NCBI GenBank assembly: GCA_035604475.1
Contig: DATNIJ010000094.1
Coordinates: 1 to 5,808, forward strand
Direction of reading: 5' to 3'
From: DASPPM01 sp035604475
GTDB lineage: Bacteria > Pseudomonadota > Alphaproteobacteria > JACZXZ01
Length of the DNA: 5,808 nt
Shown: in pieces, positions 1 through 5,573 of the stretch
Layout: each line of letters opens with the position of its first letter
Position numbering within the stretch: the first letter of the stretch is position 1
Notes under the pieces: model-generated
The model's input: the letters and a program-made list of their open reading frames with translations, nothing else
Databases searched by the model: none
What the model was told of the DNA's origin: nothing
Program-made: the position numbers and the translations under genes

Positions 1-2
1 TG

Positions 3-176
3 GTTGCGCTCTATCGCCCGGAGCAGCTTCGCGGTCATCTCGAACGCGCGCTCAAGAACGGCGTGACGCAGGCTGAGATCGTCGAGCTGATCACCCACTT
101 GGCGTTCTACTCCGGCTGGCCCACGGCGATGTCGGCGGCGCTGTTGGCAAAGGACGTGCTCGAGAAACGGGCGTAG
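3..176 (+). CDS. Carboxymuconolactone decarboxylase family protein, C-terminal end (5'-truncated)
   Basis: Only the last 57 codons are in the window; the gene begins upstream of base 1 and stops with TAG at 174-176. The tail contains a GVTQAEIVELITHLAFYSGWP stretch followed by a short helix ending in LEKRA. This is the typical end of the carboxymuconolactone decarboxylase / AhpD-like fold, where a 'gvt..EI.e.i.h.a.Y.GWP' segment precedes the last helix. Members include gamma-carboxymuconolactone decarboxylase of the protocatechuate branch of the beta-ketoadipate pathway, and many uncharacterised paralogues in catabolic clusters. The N-terminal part, where AhpD-type proteins carry a CxxC redox pair, is not visible, so decarboxylase and AhpD-like roles cannot be separated. 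The next gene starts 42 bases downstream on the same strand, suggesting co-transcription. The family call is secure; the substrate is unknown. Confidence 0.85.
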   Translation, partial: VALYRPEQLRGHLERALKNGVTQAEIVELITHLAFYSGWPTAMSAALLAKDVLEKRA

Positions 177-208
177 CCGCAGAAACGCCGCAGCTTGTCC
201 CGCGCAAC

Positions 209-213
209 GGAGG
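209..213 (+). promoter_or_regulatory. Shine-Dalgarno deciding the reductase start
   Basis: A GGAGG box lies 5 bases before the ATG at 219. It favours this start over an in-frame TTG at 195, which would place the box inside the coding region and add eight residues in front of the first Rossmann strand. Confidence 0.75.
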
Positions 214-218
214 CAACA

Positions 219-1160
219 ATGCAAGTCGGCTTCATCGGTCTTGGCACCATGGGCGCCAGCATGGCCGCGAATCTCCAGAAGGCCGGCTACTCCTTGGTGG
301 TTCATGACGTGCGTCCTACTGAGGCCGAGCCGCACATTGCGGCGGGCGCGCTCTGGGCCGCGGCGCCCCGGGCGGTCGCCGAGGCAGCCGAGGTCGTATT
401 CACCTCGCTTCCCGGCCCGCCCGAGGTGGATGCGGTAGCGCTCGGCGCCAGCGGCCTAATTCACGGCATGCGCCCGGGAGGAGCCTATTTCGATCTGTCG
501 ACGAACGCGCCCGCGACCGTTCGCCGAATACATGCCGCCTTCGCCGAGCGCGGCGCTCACATGCTCGATGCGCCGGTGAGCGGCGGGCCGCGCGGTGCGG
601 TGACCGGCAGGCTGGCCCTCTGGGTCGGCGGCGAGGCGGCGATCTTCGCGCGCTACCGGCCGCTGCTCGACGCCATCGGCGACCAGGCGCGTTACATTGG
701 CCCGATCGGCGCCGGCACGGTCGCCAAGCTCGTGCACAATTGCGCGGGCTATGCCATACAACGCGCGCTCTCCGAGGTCTTCACGCTGGGCGTCAAGGCA
801 GGCGTGGAGGCTCTCGCGCTGTGGGAAGCGGTGCGCCAGGGTGCCGTCGGACGGCGGCGCACCTTCGATGGCCTGATCGACCAGTTTCTCCCGGGAGCCT
901 ACGATCCGCCGGCCTTTGCGCTGCGCCTCGCCCACAAGGACGTAGTCCTCGCAGCCGCACTCGGCCGCGAGCTCGAGGTACCCATGCCGATGGCGGAGCT
1001 GGCGCTCCGAGAGCTCGGCGAGGCCCTCGAGCGCGGCTGGGGTGATCGCGATTCGCGCGTAGCCATGCTTCTCCAAGAGGAGCGCGCGGGCGTCAGCATC
1101 GCGGTCGATCCGGTGCGCTTGCAGCGGGCGTTGGAGAGCGACGGTCGCGCAAAAGGGTGA
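219..1160 (+). CDS. NAD(P)-dependent oxidoreductase, 3-hydroxyisobutyrate dehydrogenase family
   Basis: A 313-residue cytosolic beta-hydroxyacid dehydrogenase, a family that oxidises 3-hydroxy acids or reduces their semialdehydes. Residues 4-19 form the Rossmann loop GFIGLGTMGASMAANL (GxGxxG pattern, as in MmsB, GarR and GLYR1 relatives). Asp30 ends the second strand (VVHD), which usually points to NAD, although Arg32 leaves NADP possible. Residues 117-123, DAPVSGG, are the family's substrate-binding loop. Residues 164-174, GAGTVAKLVHN, carry the expected catalytic Lys170 and Asn174. Lys240-Asp241 in LAHKD match the conserved C-terminal KD pair. The length is normal, slightly longer than the usual 290-300 because of a polar tail after residue 290. 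The ATG at 219 is chosen for its GGAGG box. The flanking carboxymuconolactone decarboxylase-like and amidase genes suggest a catabolic role, but the substrate (3-hydroxyisobutyrate, tartronate semialdehyde, succinic semialdehyde or another) cannot be assigned. Confidence 0.92.
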   Translation: MQVGFIGLGTMGASMAANLQKAGYSLVVHDVRPTEAEPHIAAGALWAAAPRAVAEAAEVVFTSLPGPPEVDAVALGASGLIHGMRPGGAYFDLSTNAPATVRRIHAAFAERGAHMLDAPVSGGPRGAVTGRLALWVGGEAAIFARYRPLLDAIGDQARYIGPIGAGTVAKLVHNCAGYAIQRALSEVFTLGVKAGVEALALWEAVRQGAVGRRRTFDGLIDQFLPGAYDPPAFALRLAHKDVVLAAALGRELEVPMPMAELALRELGEALERGWGDRDSRVAMLLQEERAGVSIAVDPVRLQRALESDGRAKG

Positions 1161-1228
1161 CGGCGCGCGCGAGCCGCCGCACTTGCCGCTTTCCTCGACC
1201 CTGCTCAGCCGCTACTCTCCCCGCCACC

Positions 1229-2641
1229 ATGTCCGGCAAACGCCCCCGCACCTTGAGCTCCGTAGCAGCCGCCCTCGGCCGCGGGGAGATCACTTCGCTC
1301 GAGCTTGTGGAGGCCGCACTCGCGCGCCACGAGGACTTCGGCGGCCGTCTCAACGCCTACAAGAGCTGGAGTCCGGACGAGGCGCGCCTGCAGGCGTGCG
1401 CTGCGGACGCCGCCTTCGCAAGCGGTGCTGCGACCGGGCCGCTCCAGGGCATTCCGGTGTCGGTCAAGGACCTTTACGGGGTCAAGGGCTGGCCAACCTT
1501 CGCGGGCACCGCGAAGCGATTGCCGCCCAAATGGGAGAGCGAGGGCCCGGTCGTCTCCACCCTGCGCCGCCAGCTCGGCGTGGTGATAGGAAAGTCCCAT
1601 ACCGTCGAACTCGCCTTTGGCGGCCTCGGCGTCAATCCGCATTGGGGCACGCCGCGCAACCCGTGGGACGCCAAGGCGCACCGGGTCCCCGGCGGCTCCT
1701 CGGCCGGCGCCGGGGTGAGCCTGTGGGAAGGCTCGGCGATGGTGGCACTCGGCAGCGACACGGCGGGCTCGGTACGGGTGCCGGCGAGCATGACGGGTAC
1801 CGTCGGCCTCAAGACGAGCGCCGGCCGCTGGTCGACGGACGGCATCGTGCCTTTGAGCCGGACGCTCGACACCGCGGGGGTGCTGGCAACGAGCGTCGCC
1901 GACGTGGCCTACGCCTTTGCCGCACTCGATCCGGCCTGGGGCCGTTGGGAGCCGCTCGAAGCCCGCATCGGCGCGCTCGAACCTTGCGACATCCGCATCG
2001 GCATTGCGGGCGCGCCATTGTGGGACGATTGCTCGCCGGACATAGCCGAGACGGTGCGCGCAGCCCTCGACGAGCTGCGCCAAAAGGGGGCGCGCCTCAA
2101 GGATTTGGCGTTGCCGGAGGCTGCCGACGCGATCGAACTCATACGCGCCGGCAGCGTCGTCTCCGCCGAGTGCGACGCCTTCCTCGAGGCTGAGCTGCCC
2201 GAGTGGCGCGAGCAGATCGATCCGATCATCAAGATGCGCATCGCCGACGGCGGGGCGATCAGCGCCCGCGAGTACCTGCTGCGCCGCCGCAAGATGGCGG
2301 CGATCTCGCGCTCGGCCGCGTTGCACTTCGGGAACTGCGATGTGATCGCCGCCCCGACCGTGCCGGTGACGCCGCCGACCGTTGACGAGGTCGCGGAGCT
2401 CAAGAGCTATCGCCGGATCAACATGGCGGCCTTGCGCAACACCTGCGTCGCCAATCTCCTGACGCTGTCGGCCCTCACCATGCCGGCAGGCCTCGACAAG
2501 GCCGGCATGCCGGTCGGCCTCATGTTCATGGCCCCCTTCGGAGGGGAGGAGCGGCTCTTGGCGGTTGCCCTTGCCGCCGAGCGCGTGTTGGGCACGCCGC
2601 GCGAGCGGCTGGGAGCCCCGCCCATGGCGCCGAATCTCTGA
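1229..2641 (+). CDS. Amidase signature family hydrolase
   Basis: A 470-residue amidase of the Ser-cisSer-Lys class (related to GatA, FAAH and malonamidase E2), which hydrolyses carboxamides to acid plus ammonia or amine. Visible landmarks are GIPVSVKDLYGVKG with catalytic Lys80; GGSSAGAG with cis-Ser157; and GSDTAGSVRVPAS with nucleophile Ser181, exactly 24 residues after the cis-Ser as in the family. A C-terminal GMPVGLMFMAP segment is also typical. The position equivalent to the first Gly of the usual DTGGS is Ala179. No GatB or GatC partner is visible, so a catabolic amidase is likelier than tRNA amidotransferase. Start: a GTG at 1157 overlaps the upstream stop (GTGA) and would add 24 Arg/Cys-rich residues. 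Seven of those 24 codons end in A or T, unlike the body of the gene, and family homology begins just after the ATG at 1229, so 1229 is preferred. No clear Shine-Dalgarno precedes either start. Probably co-transcribed with the reductase. Confidence 0.9.
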   Translation: MSGKRPRTLSSVAAALGRGEITSLELVEAALARHEDFGGRLNAYKSWSPDEARLQACAADAAFASGAATGPLQGIPVSVKDLYGVKGWPTFAGTAKRLPPKWESEGPVVSTLRRQLGVVIGKSHTVELAFGGLGVNPHWGTPRNPWDAKAHRVPGGSSAGAGVSLWEGSAMVALGSDTAGSVRVPASMTGTVGLKTSAGRWSTDGIVPLSRTLDTAGVLATSVADVAYAFAALDPAWGRWEPLEARIGALEPCDIRIGIAGAPLWDDCSPDIAETVRAALDELRQKGARLKDLALPEAADAIELIRAGSVVSAECDAFLEAELPEWREQIDPIIKMRIADGGAISAREYLLRRRKMAAISRSAALHFGNCDVIAAPTVPVTPPTVDEVAELKSYRRINMAALRNTCVANLLTLSALTMPAGLDKAGMPVGLMFMAPFGGEERLLAVALAAERVLGTPRERLGAPPMAPNL

Positions 2642-2656
2642 TCCGCGAGCGAAAGC

Positions 2657-2818
2657 TCACCCCAGCGCCGGCCGCTCGTGCGTTGTTGTGACGTTCGCGC
2701 GAATGATGTCGCGGAACGTGGGCTGACCGTGGAATCCGCCGGCTTCCGAGAGCACGGCGAGAACGACGAGAAAGAGACCGACCAGAACCCAAGATGCACG
2801 AACCTGACGCTTTAACAT
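2657..2818 (-). CDS. Small single-span membrane or secreted protein, 53 residues
   Basis: I do not recognise this protein. It begins with a basic N-terminus (MLKRQVRAS), continues with a hydrophobic stretch at residues 10-23 (WVLVGLFLVVLAVL), and ends with a polar tail of about 28 residues containing HGQPTFRDIIRANV. This could be a membrane anchor with the tail outside the cytoplasm, or a signal peptide cleaved after Ala26. Support for a real gene: an AAGGGA ribosome binding site 7 bases before the ATG, a clean membrane-segment profile, and third codon positions about 70% G/C. That bias is lower than in neighbouring genes but coherent. A longer version starting at 2878 would read through the ribosome binding site and is less likely. 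The stop lies 15 bases past the stop of the converging amidase gene. No function is proposed. Confidence 0.6.
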   Translation of the reverse strand: MLKRQVRASWVLVGLFLVVLAVLSEAGGFHGQPTFRDIIRANVTTTHERPALG

Positions 2819-2825
2819 GACCGTT

Positions 2826-2831
2826 TCCCTT
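2826..2831 (-). promoter_or_regulatory. Shine-Dalgarno of the small membrane protein
   Basis: On the - strand AAGGGA is followed by a 7-base spacer and then the ATG ending at 2816. This is a near-ideal position, and it selects the 53-residue start over the in-frame ATG upstream at 2878. Confidence 0.6.
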
Positions 2832-2923
2832 GCGACGGCTCGCACAGCCTGCCGAGCACCGTCCGCTGCTAAATTCACTGACCTATAGATCGGGTGCCAC
2901 GGCGCTAAATGCCTTCACGCCTT

Positions 2924-2939
2924 GTCACATTTTCGTGAC
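2924..2939. repeat. Short inverted repeat GTCAC-N6-GTGAC
   Basis: A perfect 5-bp inverted repeat with the spacer ATTTTC lies 16 bases past the stop of the threonine synthase-like gene and about 106 bases upstream of the small membrane protein start (both - strand). It could be an operator for the small gene or a short mRNA hairpin. No T-run follows on the - strand, so it is not a standard intrinsic terminator. Five-base arms can arise by chance, so the assignment is tentative. Confidence 0.3.
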
Positions 2940-2955
2940 GTCCGGCGCCAGGCGC

Positions 2956-4200
2956 TCACAGTGTGGCGTAGTCGATGGGTTTATGCCGGTCGATCCGCCG
3001 GTTGGTGTCGGGCATCGGATATTTGAGGCCGTTGCCGCAATTGAACAGGACGACGCGATCACCTTTTCCCACGCGTCCCTCATGAAGCGCTTGGCGGTAG
3101 GCCGCATAGGTCGCCGCCCCCTCGGGCGAAAGTAACAAGCCTTCCTCTTGGCCGACTTCGGCGCGGGCATCGAGAATGACCTCGTCGGGAATCGCCATCG
3201 CGAAGCCGTTGCTCTCGCGGATCGCGCGCAGGATGAGGAAATCGCCAAGCGCCGCCGGCACGCGCAGGCCCGAGGCCACGGTCTCCGCGTTCTGCCATGG
3301 CTCGGCGAATTCGGCGCCGCGCTCGAAAGCGCGCACGATGGGGGCGCAGCCCGTCGACTGTACCGCCACCATGCGCGGCCGCTTGCCGTCGAGCCAGCCG
3401 ATCCGGCCCAGCTCGTCGAAGACCTTCCACATGCCTATGAGGCCGGTCCCGCCCCCGGTCGGGTAAAAGATCGCGTCGGGGAGCGTCCAGTCGAGCTGCT
3501 CGGCGAGCTCGAGGCCCATCGTCTTCTTTCCCTCGATGCGGTACGGCTCCTTGAGCGTAGAGGTGTCGAACCAGCCCATGGCCTCCTTGCCTTCGGCGAC
3601 GATCTTGGCGCAGTCGTTGATGAGCCCGTTGACCTTGTAAAGCTTGGCCCCCTGCAACACCGTCTCGCCGACATTGGGAGCAGGCGCGTCGTCCGGACAG
3701 AAGACATAGCTTTCGATGCCGGCGCGACTGCAGTAAGCGGCGAGCGCGGCACCTGCATTGCCCGCCGTCGCCATCGCCATGCGCTTGATGCCGAGCTCCT
3801 TTGCCATCGTGACCGCAAGCGCCAATCCGCGCGCCTTGAAGGAGCCGGTGGGCAGACGGCCCTCGTCCTTGATCAGGAGCTCGCCGCCCCCGAGCCGGCG
3901 CTGCAGCCGCCCGGCGGCGAGCAAGGGGGTCACTACCTCGCCCAGGCTCACGATGTTCTCGACGCGCCGCACGGGGAGGAATTCGCGATAGCGCCAGAAG
4001 TCGTTGGCGCGCCGGGCAAGCTCCGCGCGGCTGACGCCGCGGCTGAGCCGTTCGAGGTCGTAGCGTACGAGGAGCGGCTTGCCGGCGCGCGAGAGAGTCG
4101 CGATGCGGTCGGCGGGATATCGCTCGCCGGTGAGGCCGCATTCGAGATGGCTCACGAAAGTCGCGCGTTCGAGCGAGAGATTGTCTTCCGGGGTGCTCAT
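2956..4200 (-). CDS. Threonine synthase-like PLP-dependent enzyme (ThrC family, fold type II)
   Basis: A 414-residue cytosolic enzyme. Threonine synthase converts O-phosphohomoserine to threonine and phosphate in the last step of threonine synthesis. GSFKARG at 119-125 holds the PLP-binding Lys122. TAGNAGAALAAY at 145-156 is the Asn loop contacting the PLP ring. EPYRIEGKKTMGLELAEQL at 218-236 matches the threonine synthase 'nPyr.EG.kT...E.aeQL' block. PTGGGTG at 247-253 is the phosphate-binding loop, and NCGNGLKYP at 387-395 corresponds to the usual terminal 'GhGlK.p'. The N-terminal ECGLTGERYP...KPLLVRYDL segment matches the zinc-knuckle region of longer threonine synthases but keeps only one Cys (Cys21). 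The Asn loop reads GNAGAA rather than the more usual GNTSAS, so a related reaction (for example a dehydratase or another beta-replacement) is possible. The ATG at 4200 is chosen for the GGAGGG box; upstream codons are non-homologous. It is transcribed away from the universal stress protein gene. Confidence 0.85.
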   Translation of the reverse strand: MSTPEDNLSLERATFVSHLECGLTGERYPADRIATLSRAGKPLLVRYDLERLSRGVSRAELARRANDFWRYREFLPVRRVENIVSLGEVVTPLLAAGRLQRRLGGGELLIKDEGRLPTGSFKARGLALAVTMAKELGIKRMAMATAGNAGAALAAYCSRAGIESYVFCPDDAPAPNVGETVLQGAKLYKVNGLINDCAKIVAEGKEAMGWFDTSTLKEPYRIEGKKTMGLELAEQLDWTLPDAIFYPTGGGTGLIGMWKVFDELGRIGWLDGKRPRMVAVQSTGCAPIVRAFERGAEFAEPWQNAETVASGLRVPAALGDFLILRAIRESNGFAMAIPDEVILDARAEVGQEEGLLLSPEGAATYAAYRQALHEGRVGKGDRVVLFNCGNGLKYPMPDTNRRIDRHKPIDYATL

Positions 4201-4209
4201 CGGCGGGAA

Positions 4210-4215
4210 CCCTCC
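4210..4215 (-). promoter_or_regulatory. Shine-Dalgarno fixing the threonine synthase-like start
   Basis: GGAGGG on the - strand, 9 bases before the ATG at 4200-4198. It rejects the 74-residue in-frame N-terminal extension running up to 4422, which would cross the divergent promoter region and the start of the opposite gene. Confidence 0.7.
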
Positions 4216-4314
4216 AATGCCGGCTGGGCGGAAGGCTTCGAGAGGGCGCGCCGCCGCTTCCGCTCCTGCTCCACTTAGGCCGGCGAGGCTCCGGGGTCCA
4301 GCCCGGATTTTGCA

Positions 4315-4343
4315 TTCGCCGCCCGCCCGCAGTGCGGTAAAAT
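4315..4343 (+). promoter_or_regulatory. Weak sigma70-type promoter candidate for the universal stress protein gene
   Basis: TAAAAT at 4338-4343 resembles a -10 box and stands out in very GC-rich surroundings. TTCGCC at 4315-4320, 17 bases upstream, is a poor but correctly spaced -35. Transcription would start near 4350, leaving a leader of about 60 bases before the ATG at 4412. The assignment rests on spacing and local AT content only. Confidence 0.3.
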
Positions 4344-4348
4344 GAACG

Positions 4349-4384
4349 GCGCGCGCGAGCGCGCGTACCCGGCGCCCGGGCCGG
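4349..4384 (+). other. Two GC-rich hairpins in the presumed stress-protein leader
   Basis: First hairpin: 4350-4355 pairs with 4360-4365 (CGCGCG arms, CGAG loop), extended by one G-U pair. Second hairpin: CCGGC at 4369-4373 pairs with GCCGG at 4380-4384 around a 6-base loop. Both lie between the -10 candidate and the AAGGA ribosome binding site at 4399-4403, which stays unpaired. No T-run follows, so they are not intrinsic terminators for rightward transcription. They could shape leader stability, or simply reflect GC-rich sequence. Confidence 0.3.
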
Positions 4385-4411
4385 CGACCTTCAGAGACAA
4401 GGATAAGAATC

Positions 4412-5269
4412 ATGAAAACCATGCTCCTGCCTCTTGAGGAAAGCGATGGTCTCCCCTCGATCCTGCGTACCGCCCTCTTGGCCGCTACCGCATTCGGGAG
4501 CTACATGGAGGGGCTTCACGTCCGGCCCGGCCTCACCGGCGTGGTGGCGGCCGGCGCCGAAGGCCTCGTGGCGGCGACGCCGGGCCTGATCGAAAGCTTC
4601 GAGCGGGAGGATCAGGCGCGCGCCCAGCGCGTGCGCGCCGCGTTCGAGGCCTTCATGCGCGACAACCGCGTCGAGCGCAGCGCCGCGCTCGCCCCTCAGG
4701 CGGCCCCGACGTTCGGCTGGTACGAGGAGACGAGCCAGGGCGAGGCGACGATCGGCAATCGCGGGCGCGTCTTCGACCTCATCGTCGTCGGCCGCCCGGT
4801 GCGCGGCGGCTCGAGTGCCGCCATGACCACGCTGGAGACGGCACTCTTCGAGAGCGGCCGTCCGCTCCTCATCGCCCCTCCTGCGGCACCCGCGAGGCTC
4901 GGCGAAAAAATCATCATCGCGTGGAATTGCTCGACCGAGACGGCGCGCACGACCGCCTTCGCCATGCCTTTCCTTGACCGCGCCAAGTCCGTGCTCGTGC
5001 TCCAGGTCGAGGGCGGCACGGTGCCCGGCCCCAGCGCTCAAGAGGCGGCACGGCAATTGCGGCGCAATGGGATTCCCGCCGACGGCAAGATCGTCGCCAC
5101 GCAGCGGCGCAGCACGGGCGAGACCATCCTCGCCGAAGCCGGGAACTGGGATGCGGATCTTCTCGTCAAGGGAGCCTACACGCAGAGCCGTCTGCGCCAG
5201 ATGATCTTCGGCGGCATGACGAGCCATATCCTGGCCGAGGCGACGCTGCCGGTGCTCATGTCGCATTGA
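4412..5269 (+). CDS. Universal stress protein, tandem-domain (UspA family)
   Basis: A 285-residue cytosolic protein with two UspA-like halves, about twice the length of a single-domain Usp. Half one opens with the beta strand MKTMLLPLEES and ends near residues 122-157 (DLIVVGRPVRGG ... RPLLIAPP). Half two opens at 166-171 (KIIIAW) and ends with DLLVKGAYTQSRLRQMIFGGMTSHILAEATLPVLMSH. The terminal segment matches the Usp nucleotide-binding region, usually GAYGHSR...FGG.T. Here Gly254 and Gly267-Gly268 remain, but the second glycine and the His of the loop are Thr257 and Gln258. Usp proteins support stress or starvation survival, some by binding ATP; whether this one does is uncertain. The ATG at 4412 has an AAGGA box 8 bases upstream. 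It is divergent from the threonine synthase-like gene and appears monocistronic. Confidence 0.88.
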   Translation: MKTMLLPLEESDGLPSILRTALLAATAFGSYMEGLHVRPGLTGVVAAGAEGLVAATPGLIESFEREDQARAQRVRAAFEAFMRDNRVERSAALAPQAAPTFGWYEETSQGEATIGNRGRVFDLIVVGRPVRGGSSAAMTTLETALFESGRPLLIAPPAAPARLGEKIIIAWNCSTETARTTAFAMPFLDRAKSVLVLQVEGGTVPGPSAQEAARQLRRNGIPADGKIVATQRRSTGETILAEAGNWDADLLVKGAYTQSRLRQMIFGGMTSHILAEATLPVLMSH

Positions 5270-5377
5270 GGACGCGCGCGGCGGCTGTGAAACGAGAAAC
5301 CCGCTCTCGCGCTTGCCGCCGGCTTTCCGTACGGGGTTCCCTAGAGCAAGTTCCAATTGCATAGGCGCTGTGCGTGC
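5270..5377. other. Gene-free stretch after the stress-protein gene
   Basis: No plausible coding region is seen here. CGAGA at 5293-5297 and TCTCG at 5305-5309 form a 5-bp hairpin 23 bases past the stop but have no T-run, so it is at best a weak terminator. CTAGAGCAAGTTCC at 5341-5354 resembles the CTAGAGCA start of another dispersed intergenic repeat I associate with Rhizobiales; the match is from memory and incomplete. Confidence 0.35.
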
Positions 5378-5479
5378 TTCGAGACGCGGTGCTTCGCACC
5401 GCTCCTCAGCATGAGGTAGGTTCATGATTGCACAAAGAACCTCCTCAGCCTGAGGAGCGCCCGAAGGGCGCGTCTCGAA
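5378..5479. repeat. Composite palindromic intergenic repeat, Rhizobiales type
   Basis: A roughly 102-bp imperfect inverted repeat. TTCGAGACGC (5378-5387) pairs with GCGTCTCGAA (5470-5479), GCTCCTCAG (5401-5409) pairs with CTGAGGAGC (5450-5458), and GAGG (5413-5416) pairs with CCTC (5443-5446). Each arm has its own side hairpin at the equivalent place: GGTGC-TTC-GCACC at 5388-5400 and GCCC-GAA-GGGC at 5459-5469. The two differ in bases but both keep pairing. A 26-base spacer (5417-5442) separates the arms. Units combining CGAGACGC, a variable side hairpin and GCTCCTCA..TGAGG are scattered through intergenic regions of Bradyrhizobium-like genomes as I recall them. It lies between the convergent ends of the stress-protein gene and the gene at the right edge, the usual location for such elements. 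Confidence 0.8.
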
Positions 5480-5573
5480 GGCCGCACCGATTCCATCCCG
5501 CCGGAACTTGCGCTAGCGCCCGCATCATCGGCGCCGGCGCCGCGCGGGGAATCGCGATCGGCTGCGCTGCGCG

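Noticed and set aside
456..1076. 206-codon open frame on the - strand
   Set aside because: Antisense to the reductase gene, whose conserved motifs span the same bases.
1205..2326. 373-codon open frame on the - strand
   Set aside because: Antisense shadow of the amidase; low-complexity Arg/Ala/Gly composition and no motif.
3148..4278. 376-codon open frame on the + strand
   Set aside because: It lies antisense across the threonine synthase-like gene. The translation has no recognisable motif and is dominated by Ala, Arg, Glu and His as expected for a reverse-frame shadow in high-GC DNA.
4201..4422. 74-residue N-terminal extension of the threonine synthase-like protein
   Set aside because: It would cross the divergent intergenic region and the start of the opposite gene, and it lies upstream of a good GGAGGG box. 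The added sequence has no family similarity.
4391..5425. 344-codon open frame on the - strand
   Set aside because: Antisense to the universal stress protein gene, which has clear domain homology and a ribosome binding site. Its would-be start lies inside the palindromic repeat.
5530..5541. Perfect 12-base palindrome GGCGCCGGCGCC past the stop of the right-edge gene
   Set aside because: It has no loop and no T-run, so it would not act as a standard terminator. GC-only palindromes are common at this base composition.
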